Source of the DNA: Xiphydria camelus
Taxonomy: Eukaryota; Arthropoda; Insecta; Hymenoptera; Xiphydriidae
DNA: 64,000 nt
Direction of reading: 5' to 3'
NCBI GenBank assembly: GCA_963678675.1
Contig: OY783197.1
Span: forward strand, 16,747,543 to 16,811,542
A program made the translations under genes and the position numbers. Position 1 is the stretch's first letter, and each line of letters begins with the position of its first letter. Below, one piece after another: positions 1-9,713 of the stretch. Below the pieces are notes generated by a model that searched no databases, was not told the DNA's origin, and saw nothing but the letters and a program-made list of their open reading frames with translations.

Positions 1-400
1 TGGACGAAATATTTTTCGTTAACGGATGTAAAATTTCGTCGATCACTTTCGTTAACGATTCGAATATCCCTTCCAAGATAGATCTCGTCAACGAAATTAA
101 TTTTCTCCCACGAAAAATGTGTTTACATCCCTTAGCGACGTCTTCTTTTTAGAATCTCGTTTAATCACTTAGCAACGACCCGTCGCATCGGCGCACTACC
201 TTGTCATGCAACTCACCGGCATACAAATCCCAAACAACATTCGTTGACGAAAACAGCGAGAACAACGAATGACAATTTCGTCAACGAAAAAAGAAATTTC
301 GTTAACGAAGGAGTTTCGCATGGGAAAAAATTCCGTGTACAAAATTTCTCAAACGAAATAATAATTCCGTTCACGAAATCGTTTCTCACGTGTCGAGAAT
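1..400. repeat. Dispersed repeat rich in TTCGTTAACGAA-like palindromes
   Basis: The short palindrome TTCGTTAACGAA and close variants (TTCGTCAACGAA, CTCGTCAACGAA, TTCGTTGACGAA) recur about seven times in 400 bp. Positions 1-120 match 53270-53396 in inverted orientation, so this is a dispersed repeat cut by the window edge. No coding potential is seen. The following stretch, 401-836, shows no gene or recognisable element. Confidence 0.55.
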
Positions 401-837
401 TGCCCCCCTGTGGAATCGGCTAGGCCGACTCCTGCCTTACTGACGAGTCAACAGGCCGACTTCGGGACGAAATGCTCCGCCAATAAAATAGCGCCCAAAA
501 TTACAATTTGAGGGCGTCTGACACCCCTTTATCAGTGACCTAGCCGTCTGACGATTTGCATACATCATCTGTGACCTTCAAACAGGTTGCATATAAATTT
601 TTAGCTGGAGGTACCGAATATTTTTTTAGCAGAATTTTTTCATTTTTGAATCGTCTTACGTGTTTTTCTGCGGCGGTTTTAAGTAAAATCCTTAAAGATG
701 ACACTTCCTGATGTTTCCCCCAACCACCTCATAAAATTCTAGCCGGAGGTGTTATCGAACCACCTCCGCGGCCGCCAGCTCTCAGTCTACAAAGGCGATA
801 GTTTACGTACGGTAGAGAGCGGTGGAATGGGGCAAAT

Positions 838-2843
838 AGTCGGGGAGGCAGCGACACTTTTACCGTGGTCATTTCACCAAGGCTGGTTTTCATTCACATG
901 ATAGATTCCATACTGTGTATGAGCGAAATGCTTGTCAGCTGCCGCACCGGCGGTGGGGGTGAGTACAGTAGAGCCTCAAACGCGTAAAAAAACTAGAGAA
1001 ATAAAGTGATATCACCAAAGTTCAATTCTTGTTTATGGTTTATTTACATTATGTAATTATAAAAAATCTTAGTCAGCCGGACATATTTCGGGGGAAAATG
1101 TGTCAGCTGGGACAATAAACATGCAGCGCGCCGGCTAAAGAGGCTCCGACTTTATCGACTTTTCCCTCGCAATTCGGCTAGCTGATTTTTATTTATATTT
1201 AATACAAGTAATACTGGTTTGTGCGATCAAATTTCAACTTCAGTAGTATAAAGAGACATAATATTTTTTGCCACAAAAGATTCGATGGTTTATTTACATT
1301 ATGTAATTATAAAAAATCGTAGCAGCTGTTGACGTATACTTGCGCAATACAGACGCCACGCAAACTAATACCACCATACTTTAAATTATGTTATGTGATT
1401 GCTAATTCATTATATTTTATGAAAAACATCATCAGCTAGGTGTATAGTGGGGGTCAGTCCGTCAGCTGGGACAAAAAACATGCAGCGCACCGGCTAAAGA
1501 GGCTGCGCATTTATAATTTCAGCTAACGACTTTTCCCCCGCAATTCAGCCAGCCGACTTTTAATTATATCTAATACGAATAATAATGGTTCGTGTAATCA
1601 AACTTCAGGTCTGGTAGTATAAAGAAACATGAAATTTCTTGTCTAAAAAGAGTCTATCTTGCTTGTAATTTTAATGGCGATAATAATTATTATTGTAGTT
1701 AATGATGTTATTTATTATTATCTAACTACTTAATAATATTTGTTAGAAATAAATAAGTTATAGAAATCAATAGAAGATTTATTGTATAGAAGGCGATATT
1801 CATAAATGTAAGAGTAAATATCTAAAAGCCATGCGGTACAGCTGAAGTGCGGATCTCTGGTAGATCTTTTGTAGCAATAAATTTCATATTTCTTTATACT
1901 ACTGCAGCTGAAATTTGATTACACGAACTATTATTATTCGTACTAGATATAAATAAAAGTCGGCTGGCTGAATTGCGGGGGAAAAGTCGTCAGCTGAAAT
2001 TATAAATGCGCAGCCTCTTTAGCCGGTGCGCTGCATATTTTTTGTCCCAGCTGACAGACTGACCCCCACTATACACCTATCTGACGATGTTTTTCATAAA
2101 ATATAATGAATTAGCAATCACATAACTTAATTTAAAGCATGGTGGTATTAGTTTACGTGGCGTCTGTATTGCGCAAGTATACGTCAACAGCTGACACATT
2201 TCCCCCTGAAATATGTTCAGCTGACTACGATTTTTTATAATTACATAATATAAATAAACCATCGAATCTTTTGTTGCAAAAAAATATAATGTCTCTTTAT
2301 ACTACTAAGGGCCGGTTTTACCAACAGGTATAAACGCGGTATAGCACTATACTGAGAATAACCATAAGGCTTATTGCTGGTTATTCTCAGTATAGCGCTA
2401 TACCGCGTTTATACCGTGTTGGTAAAACCGGCCCTAAAGTTGAAATTTGACCGCATGAACCAGTATTACTTGTATTAAATATAAATAAAAGTCAGCTAGC
2501 CGAATTGCGGGGGAAAAGTCGATAAAGTCGCAGCCTCTTTAGCCGGCGTGCTGCATGTTTATTGTCCCAGCTGACACATTTCCCCCCGAAATATGTCCAG
2601 CTGACTACGATTTTTTATAATTACATAATGTAAATAAACCATAAACAAAAATTGAACTTTGGTGATATCACTTTATTTCTCTAGTTTTTTTACGCGTTTG
2701 AGGCTCTACTGTACACACCCCCACCGCCGGTGCGGCAGCTGACAAGCATTTCGCTCACACACAGTATGGAATCTATCATGTGAATGAAAACCAGCCTTGG
2801 TGAAATGACCACGGTAAAAATGTCGATGCCTCCCGGACTAAAA
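838..2843. mobile_element. Foldback element with about 0.8-0.95-kb inverted arms
   Basis: The left arm (about 838-1645) is repeated in inverted orientation at about 1885-2843. Both arms share the order of AGTCSGGGAGGCA, the GGTCATTTCACC block, the GCGTTTGAGGCTCTA block and two successive blocks with the phrase TTTAGCCGG near CAGCTG sites. The centre (1646-1884) is AT-rich spacer. The right arm is longer because a 126-bp element is inserted at 2309. I see no transposase; ORFs inside are not recognisable proteins. It may be a non-autonomous TIR element or a foldback element. TSDs could not be fixed. Confidence 0.7.
2309..2434. mobile_element. 126-bp palindromic MITE, PIF/Harbinger-like, TSD TAA
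   Basis: A near-perfect hairpin begins GGGCCGGTTTTACCAAC and ends with its reverse complement, flanked by TAA at 2306-2308 and 2435-2437. The opposite arm of the surrounding foldback (near 1250) lacks it and shows the unoccupied site, which proves insertion. A 3-bp TAA/TTA duplication is characteristic of PIF/Harbinger. The family assignment is inference; the insertion itself is seen. Confidence 0.8.
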
Positions 2844-3136
2844 GTGTTGAGAGCGGTGTATTGGGGCAGGGTCGAGAGCGCTATTGGGACCGTGCAACAC
2901 CCGTACAGTGACACCTGGTGGCAGTAGTCGGCGAAAATTCTTGCACTTTTATATAGTACCAAATACGATAAGAATATAGAAATCCTCGGCAAAACCAATT
3001 AGTGAACAACAATATGAATGTTTTTCATCAGGTGTATTTTATAGCCATTATTTATATGTATAGAATTGCAATAAACAGTAAGTATAACATTTAGGGCCGA
3101 TTTATTCACCTTTAGACACGTTGACTGCCATATAGG

Positions 3137-3353
3137 TACACCCGTGCTCACGGAATCTGTCGCTGGTGACTTTTTTTAAATGTTATTTTTAAACGTACTA
3201 ACCAATGATTAATCAATCCTCGTGCTTTCATTAACGAGAGTAGACGTCACCGTAGCTAATGAGGGCATGAGAATTAATTGTTCACTGGTTAGTACGTTTA
3301 AAAATAAGGTTTAAAAAAAGTCACCAGCGACAGATTCCGTGAGCACGGGTGTA
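3137..3353. mobile_element. Hairpin MITE, TA-flanked
   Basis: Arms of about 75 bp (TACACCCGTGCTCACGG at 3137 and its complement ending at 3353) surround a spacer of about 65 bp. TA at both edges would fit a Tc1/mariner-type MITE. No coding sequence is present. The gap 2844-3136 before it holds nothing recognisable. Confidence 0.6.
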
Positions 3354-3487
3354 CAGAGTGAGACATACCGTAATGTACTTTAACCCGGCAGCGGTAGTGG
3401 CTGGCATAACTTCAAGCCTTCACCACTAGTTGCGCACGATCGTTTGCCGTATCCCCTCGAAGCAGTTGCACGGTCCCAATATGAGTG

Positions 3488-3635
3488 AAGGCCATCACAC
3501 GTGAAAAAACGTAAGCAGTAACAGTAAGGATTGACCAATCAGAAAGCCTGTTTAAGCATAATTCCGTAAAAATAATATTTCTGATTGGTCAATCCTTACT
3601 GTTACTGCTTACGTTTTTTCACGTGTGATGGCCTT
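3488..3635. mobile_element. 148-bp hairpin MITE
   Basis: An almost perfect inverted repeat of about 58 bp per arm begins AAGGCCATCACACGTG at 3488 and closes at 3635, with a loop of about 32 bp. It has no ORF of its own. The duplication length is ambiguous (TGA on both sides is possible). Bases 3636-4019 hold no recognisable gene. Confidence 0.65.
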
Positions 3636-4019
3636 GAGGCACGGTCGGAAGCGCTGGAGTGTGTGGGTTTCGTTACGGTCTCTCGTGTCGGCGCACGCGA
3701 TTTTAGTACCCTCAGCAAAGAAGTTTCACTTCAAAATATAACTAACCTGACGTCATGGCCGCAGTTAATTTGGTCGTTTCCGTTTGGTTTTGTTCCCTAT
3801 TTGCTGAAATAGCCTGTTAGTCCTAAAAATTTTTCGACAGCGTTGGCGCTTGTGAGCTCTGGAAAACGTGTTATGGCTGTGGTCTTACGCTCTGAGAAAT
3901 CTGAATTTTTCCATTCTCTATGCTTTGCTGCAGGAACTGGCATTTATCCCAATTAATTACACAGCTCCACAAAAAAATCGAAAAAATGCTTCCTCTCTGA
4001 CCAGACCAGTATATCTTTA

Positions 4020-4450
4020 TGTTTTTGGGGTCGCTGAATCCGAATCCAGTATTCGTTTGTCTCCATCACGTCACATTTTTTTTAATCTCAAAAAACCATC
4101 AATAGATCATGATTTTCGAAAAGTTAATGGACTTAAGCCAAATTCGCTATAGGGGGTTTTTGGGTCGCTGATCACGAATCTGAAATCGGATTTCAAAAAT
4201 TCAAGATGGCGGATCCAATATGGCGGACGAGATTTTTGAAAATCAACGGATTCATGCCGAATTTGGTATAAGGGGGTTTTTTGGGTCGCTGATCATGAAT
4301 CTGAAGTCAGATTTCCAAAATTCAAGATGGCGGATCCAATATGGAGGACGAGATTTTCGAAAATCGACGGATTCATGCCAAATTTGGTATAGGGGGGTTT
4401 TTTCGATCACTGATGACGAATATGAAGTTATATTTACAAAAATTCAAAAT
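4020..4450. repeat. About 120-bp tandem repeat, 3 to 4 diverged copies
   Basis: Successive units carry GGGTCGCTGATCACGAATC, CAAGATGGCGGATCCAATATG and GATTCATGCC in the same order. Copies begin near 4033 (degenerate), 4152, 4273 and 4393 (partial). The period is 119-121 bp. The ORFs crossing this region are by-products of the repeat. Confidence 0.75.
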
Positions 4451-4499
4451 AATAAACATTTAAATTTTGTTCTAAAATTCCTTGTTTGTTTGTTTATTT

Positions 4500-4755
4500 A
4501 TTTCTTTTTACTTTAAAAAATACTTATGATTTGTTTGTTTGTAATGGGGTGCTGTGGGGGGGGGGGGCAAAACCTCCGCCAAAACCCCGCCTTGAACCCC
4601 GTCAACCTCGTATTTGACACTTAGTGACAAAAAATAGAATTCGTCATTAGGGCGTTTCGCGCCCTCATAATGAAAATATCTATAGTTGAACAGCCCTGAG
4701 CAAATAAAACTATATGTAGGTATTAAGAGGAATCTACAAGCTTTAATAAAATACT
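4500..4755. repeat. RepA dispersed repeat, left segment
   Basis: RepA is recognisable by a G-rich run, a phrase reading GTCAACCTCGTATTTGACAC, a GGGCGTTTCGCGCCC palindrome and the TTTGCTCAGGGCTG block or its complement. This segment is in one orientation and continues, after the LTR element at 4756-11756, at 11757. The unoccupied version of the LTR insertion site is seen in the RepA copy at 26330-26350. Confidence 0.7.
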
Positions 4756-5056
4756 TGTAAAAGGAAAACCCTTTCACTTAGAGGCTGTGGTGGATAAAAG
4801 CCTACACTCTCTGCCGTACCGACCGGTACACTACTAGACTTTTAGTGGAGAAAAACGGTAAGCAGAAAATCAGAGAGAAACGTGGGAGTCAGAGCATTGT
4901 TTTCGATTCCTGTTTATAGGTTAGAAACGAATTACTTTATTCTATTATCTGTTATCTGTTTATATTTTTATGTGTTGCAAATAAACAAAAACCTTTTTAT
5001 AGGCATCAAACGGCTCTATCTCACAAAGAACCCCAAATGTGAAATACATTCTTGCA
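4756..5056 (+). repeat. 5' LTR of the degraded retrotransposon
   Basis: The LTR starts TGTAAAAGG and ends TTCTTGCA. Its terminal 46-49 bp (CGGCTCTATCTCACAAA onward) recur at 11708-11756 as the truncated 3' LTR. No TATA box is assigned. Confidence 0.7.
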
Positions 5057-5106
5057 AATCAAAAACCTAACCTTTCCACGATGATTACTCAATTTCGCTT
5101 CTATGT

Positions 5107-6195
5107 GAACATGGAAGAAGCAGTGGAAAAAAAACAAACGTGTATAGGCTGAAATGGATTCAGCCGGTTGACTCGGAGCTCTATTACGAGTTTCCCGGAG
5201 AATTACAGAGCATGAACAAGCATCCGAAGATTTACACGATAAGTAAGGTTAAGACGGTTTTATCTGCAATGAAAACGAGAGAAACGTACCGTACATTTAC
5301 ACTCACACTACCACCAGAGATAGCGGCATTGTATATAGACGCCGACGGAGATGTAATGTACAGAAACCTTTACTTGCAAGCAACGATAAACCCTGAATAC
5401 GGAGTGAGAGCGTCGAGGAAAGAAAAGGAGGAGGACATATCTACGTTGCTTCAACAAATAGACCGCGCTACAAAAAAAGAGGAAACACCGAGGAAGAATT
5501 TAAGGAAAATACGTGAAGACTTTATACTAGAAAGTGTTTCGACGGGAAAAACTTCCCGCTAACGAGTTGGTTCCAGACATTTGAAAAAGAATGTGAGCGA
5601 TGTCACATTGCATCAGATGAGGATAAAATTCTGATACTCTTTCTGCGTCTATTTCTTGATGGGTCAGCCGAAGATTGGTTCGCCTCAAGGATAATTACAA
5701 TCGGTTTAGATGAAAATTTTGACGTATGGAAGAAAACGTTTCTGGATAGTTTTCGGGAAACGAGTTGGCAAAAGAGTAGAGAGGCATATTCGTTCTGTTA
5801 TATTGGAGGCAGCTTGGTGGATTACGCTTTACGAAAAGAAAACTTACTCGTACACATTCGAGAAGATTTTCCAACGGACATACTAGTCGACTTGATTGTG
5901 ACCGATTTGCCTATAGGGATACAAGATAAAATCGAAAAAAAGAAAGTCACATCAATGGAGGATTTGTTATCAGAGTTACGTAAACTGGAAAGCCTGGTAC
6001 AGAAAAGGAAAACGGTTGCAAAGATCAACCCAGGAACTTCAACTCCCGGTCAGAAGAACCAGCCACCAGTGCCCATTACAGAAAGGAAACCGTGCACATA
6101 TTGCAATAAAAAAGGTTTTCCAGGAAGATTTCATCCCGAGGCACTATGCAGATTAAAACAGAAAGAACAAAATGACCAACCGAGAAACATCAAGA
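5107..6195 (+). pseudogene. Gag of LTR retrotransposon, frameshifted and truncated
   Basis: The coding sequence runs in two frames. About 140 codons (5140-5562) form a basic N-terminal part. A second frame, open from about 5530 through the zinc knuckle, contains a capsid-like helix-rich block with FLDGSAEDWF. The zinc knuckle reads CTYCNKK...H...C, a C-x2-C-x9-H-x4-C variant, at about 6091-6150. A short upstream start at 5111 (MEEAVEKK) is separated by another shift in an A-run. The gag is cut at 6195 by a TIR element. It would encode the structural capsid of the retrotransposon particle. No intact protein is predicted. Confidence 0.7.
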
Positions 6196-7551
6196 CCCCG
6201 ATAGCCAAGTGGCTTCACAGTGGTGGCACTGTGAGACCACGCGGTGACTTTGAGAAACATCACAGTGATGTCTTGGTGCGTGCCCACTGGGGTACCACTG
6301 TGGCATCACGCAGTGTACAAAGTGGCTAAAGTAGGACTTTGAAAAAGGGGAACGCACGCAATGACTTTACCGGGGTTTTTCACTGTGTGCCCGTGCAGTG
6401 CCGCCGCCTGCCACCCGCCTAGTGGTATCGTTTTTTTTTTCATACCCTACCCGCCCTACCCGGAATCGAACCTGCATTCTTTCGGATACGAGATGCTTCG
6501 AAACTGGGAATGCCTTCGCATTCTACCAATAGAGCCACCGACTCTTCAAGCGATGTCGATCCACTCCGGTCATGATATAGAAACCGGACATGACAGTGAC
6601 TGCTCTCGAAGGTTCACATTAAATTTAAAAATAATTTGATATTTTTCTTTTTCAAAATAAATGTCAACATAACCACGTAACATAAACAATGAATTTGTAA
6701 ATAAAAGTAGTTTTAAAAGTACAAGTGCAATAAACCCAATTCATAAGTGATGAATATCGGCATCGAAGGTATCTTATGAATTCTAGGAGAGTCAAAAATG
6801 CCGTTAGTGGAAGGAGAAGCGGTATTGAAAGCAGAGGGTTTGTATTTTCCTGCGGAATCAAAAAGAGAAACCAAAATGCAGTGAAAATCGTCGCTTCTTG
6901 CATATAATCGTTACATGGTACTAGGTATTTGCCCTACCGATTTATGTACAGAAGCGTTGCAAAAACATGTTTGCGTCTTCCTCTGGCCCAGCTGCACTTC
7001 CACGTTACTTCTTTATTGTTGTTTACCAGTAAGATGTTCACTTCAACTTCGGGAGGAGCACTTGTTACATGTGACGATTGTATGCAAGAAGCGATGATTT
7101 GCATTGCATTTTGGTTTCTCTTTTTGATTTCGCAGGAAAATACAAATTGCTTTCAATACCGCTTCTCCTTCCACTAGTGGCATTTTTGACTCTCCTAGAA
7201 TTGACAAGATATCTTCGATACCGATATTCATCACTTATGAATTGGGTTTATTGCACTTGCACTCTTAAAACTATTTTCATTTACAAATACTTTGTTTATG
7301 TTACATGGTTATCTTGACATTCGGTCCGTAACGACGGCCATATTAGGAAGAACGAAACGCTACCATACGGCGGTGTCCAACGCGAATAAAAATTCCGTAA
7401 AGCGTCAGCGAATAGACCAATCAGGATCAAGTATTCCGTTGTGGCAAAAACTCGCACTCCGGATCCTCACTCTGGCACCACAGTAACGTCACTCACAATC
7501 AGTGACGCCACCGCGTGACGCTTGGGTTAAAGTCACGCTTGGCTATCGGGG
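6196..7551. mobile_element. 1.36-kb non-autonomous TIR element (CCCCGATAGCC ends), copy 1
   Basis: The ends CCCCGATAGCCAAG and CTTGGCTATCGGGG are inverted repeats. The dinucleotide GA flanks both sides, and in copy 2 (52600-54768, opposite orientation) GT flanks both sides, so a 2-bp duplication is possible. Here the element splits the gag/protease gene of an LTR retrotransposon. Inside are an internal palindrome (arms about 6660-6905 and 7077-7325), a tRNA-like promoter and GTCACGCGGTGGC-like subterminal motifs. No transposase is present, so superfamily is unknown. The small ORFs inside lie in the palindrome arms and are unlikely to be genes. Confidence 0.75.
6450..6545 (-). ncRNA. tRNA-like / SINE-like RNA polymerase III promoter unit
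   Basis: Read on the minus strand it contains an A-box-like TGGCTCTATTGGTAGA (near 6523-6538) and a perfect B-box GGTTCGATTCC (6462-6472), 53 bp apart. A run of A follows beyond it. A complete tRNA cloverleaf does not fold convincingly (the T-stem is mismatched), so it is more likely a tRNA-derived SINE head or pseudogene carried by the transposon. The same unit occurs in copy 2 at 54424-54520. Confidence 0.55.
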
Positions 7552-7552
7552 G

Positions 7553-7786
7553 ACAGTAAACAACGTAGAGGTCCAGGATACGTTGAACGAAGCAATTACC
7601 GATCAAAAAAACTTGTCTTGCCGCCACTAATAACATTAGAGGTATTTCTGAATGGAAAAAGGGTACAAGGAATTTACGACCCAGGAGGAGGGCTTCAAAA
7701 AAGTTGAAAGAAAAAGTGAGGTTAGGGGAAGATGGGTAGAGAAAGAGGAGGCGGGGCACGCGGGGAGGATGATTCGGGCGCCGTCG
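7553..7786 (+). pseudogene. Protease-region fragment of the LTR retrotransposon
   Basis: After the transposon end the retroelement reading continues. One frame runs to about 7615, then a neighbouring frame carries a stretch with GIYDPGG (about 7620-7690), resembling the beta-hairpin around the active site of retropepsins, with DPG in place of DTG or DSG. A frameshift separates the two. The remainder to 7786 is purine-rich and degenerate, ending at the Transib insertion. Homology is inferred from context and one motif only. Confidence 0.4.
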
Positions 7787-9466
7787 CACAGTGCGGCGAC
7801 CAATGGAAAAAACCCAAAAAATCAAGTTGTACAAAAACGGTTCTAAAACACACGTAGGTCAAAAGAAATAGTCCCCAAACAAGAAACTAAAGCTTGTTTA
7901 CGAAAAATTCCACTGGCACCTGTGCAACACCGCTCTGAATATCAGCTTGTTTGAGCAGTCTACGTTACACACAGAGGAGGTGTGCGACGCGGAGATTTCG
8001 ATTTATTGGAAAATGTGAATTCGCCCGAAAATCATCGGTTTGTTTGCATAGATTTTGTTCATTAGAGTAAGAACTATGTTTTCGACCTATTCTTTGTTAC
8101 TCTTATTGGTTGTTATTGTTTTAATCGCCTATTTGAGTGAGGCCTCATTTTACTTCAACTCCGTCAAAGTTGTTGACTTTCAGAAGGTTTATCTAATGAG
8201 TGTCATGAGGTGTCGAGCTAATTCTTGTTCTAACGTACAGAGTACAATAGCCTTTATTCGCTTAAGCAAAATTTGGCTGCTAGTACCTGCTAGCCTTTGA
8301 TATACAGCATTTTTTAATCCTTGCCGCGTGCCTCAATAGAGGCTCGTACTATTACTTCGGTAATAAGATCGCGGCTTCGGATTCGATAACCTACGTACCG
8401 TTTTAAAATTTTACCCGCTTCTTCGTATCTCTCATAATTTTCAAGATATGTACATAAGTTTATTGTTTAAACAAATTATCAATTCGCTTTCTACGGTAAA
8501 ATTAATATAATTTAAAGTTCGACCCCCTTTGAAACCCCAATATTATTTCTATTCCGTCGCATTCCTTACCGTTTCGAGATATTTTGAAAAGTTTATTGTC
8601 CAAATAAATTTTAAAATAATTTATCGAATTGCTATATGCGGTAATACCATCACGGCTGAAAGTATCTGCTACTTTTTCATACGCAGCAGTGTCTTAATCT
8701 TCCGACAGACGATAGTCAGAATTCTAAATATTGATTCTTATCACTCAGTGTCATCGCGATCGAAATACCTGACTAATCTTGGGGTCAATCTATCCATTAG
8801 AACAATTTAAATTACTCCTTTGTCAAACCAAAGACCTGTATTTACAACATTATTCTTGGTATTACATGCCAAGTACTTTGCATAAACTCTTCTTTCACGC
8901 AGTTGACATCATGAAATATTTTGAAATACCAATTGGACAATTGTCTGAGGAGGCTCTCGAAGCTACGCACAAAGTTTTTCGACGCACTAGATTAAATCAC
9001 GCTAGAAAGTCCTCAAGATTAAATAATTGTCAAGACGTAATAAACAACCTATTGCTGATGTCTGACCCGTATATTTCCATGAACAGGAAAATTGTACGGA
9101 GGCGAACAAGAATATTCGATGATGATATTGAAAGCTACCTTCTTTGTAGTGAAAATTCATGCGATTGATGATTCAGAATATTTAGTGCTAAATGTTCGTA
9201 AAAATTAATTTTTAATTAATTGTATGTACATATCTTACGCAGGAATGTAATATTTACTTCAAAAAAAGTATTCTTTTAGTTGAGTTTCATATTGCTAATA
9301 ACGCAACCTGAAAAGTTTAAACAATGTGATATTATTTTACTTCTTTGACGAAATATATATTTCAATGTACAATTAAATGAAAATTCAACAAAATTGTATC
9401 ACTAAAACTTCGTTATAGTTAAGTTTTCAGTTTTTTCCCTATTTCCCATTGACTCGCCGCACTGTG
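7787..9466 (+). mobile_element. Internally deleted Transib transposon, 5-bp TSD CGTCG
   Basis: The ends are CACAGTGCGGCGA and its inverted complement, flanked by CGTCG at 7782-7786 and 9467-9471. A GC-rich 5-bp duplication and a CACAGTG start are hallmarks of Transib, the superfamily related to RAG1, whose signal heptamer is CACAGTG. The interior (1.68 kb against about 3 kb for full elements) retains a C-terminal transposase fragment at 8779-9168. The rest is AT-rich, with an unidentified 81-codon ORF at 8055-8300 that has a hydrophobic start. Confidence 0.85.
8779..9168 (+). pseudogene. Transib (RAG1-like) transposase, C-terminal fragment
   Basis: The 129-codon open frame contains STLHKLFFHA, then IGQLSEEALEA, KVFRRTRLNHARKSS and LLMSDPYIS. 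The order SE-x-x-E-x-x-x-K-x-FRR-x-R-x-x-AR-x-S is the same as in the C-terminal catalytic part of RAG1, where the third acidic residue of the DDE triad lies in the SE motif. Full Transib transposases are about 650-700 residues. The N-terminal and central parts with the two catalytic Asp residues are absent, so this copy cannot transpose itself. The N-terminal boundary is arbitrary because the frame is open upstream without a clear start. Confidence 0.75.
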
Positions 9467-9713
9467 CGTCGGATCAGGAAAGTCAGAAAAAGCCGATGGA
9501 ACAGCGGAAAGACCGACCGAGGCGCCAGAAGGAAAGCGGAGGAGAGGCAGGCCAAGAAGCGCGGACAGAGATGACGCGGCTGCGGCCACGGGGGTCTTGG
9601 ACAAATAGCTAAGTAAAGTATCACTCAACAAATGGGAAGTGAATGGTTATAATTGAATGGGAATTAATTCCATTTCACGAATGGTAATGTCAACGGTATG
9701 AAAACACCATTAA

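Noticed and set aside
4220..4516. 98-codon ORF
   Set aside because: It is produced by the tandem repeat of about 120 bp.
6450..6545. Functional tRNA gene
   Set aside because: A- and B-boxes are present, but stems are mismatched, the A-B distance is long and the unit occurs only inside the transposon copies.
6361..7317. ORFs inside the CCCCGATAGCC element, repeated at 54061-54603
   Set aside because: They lie in palindrome arms and the tRNA-like unit. The same peptide in both copies reflects DNA repeat identity, not a protein.
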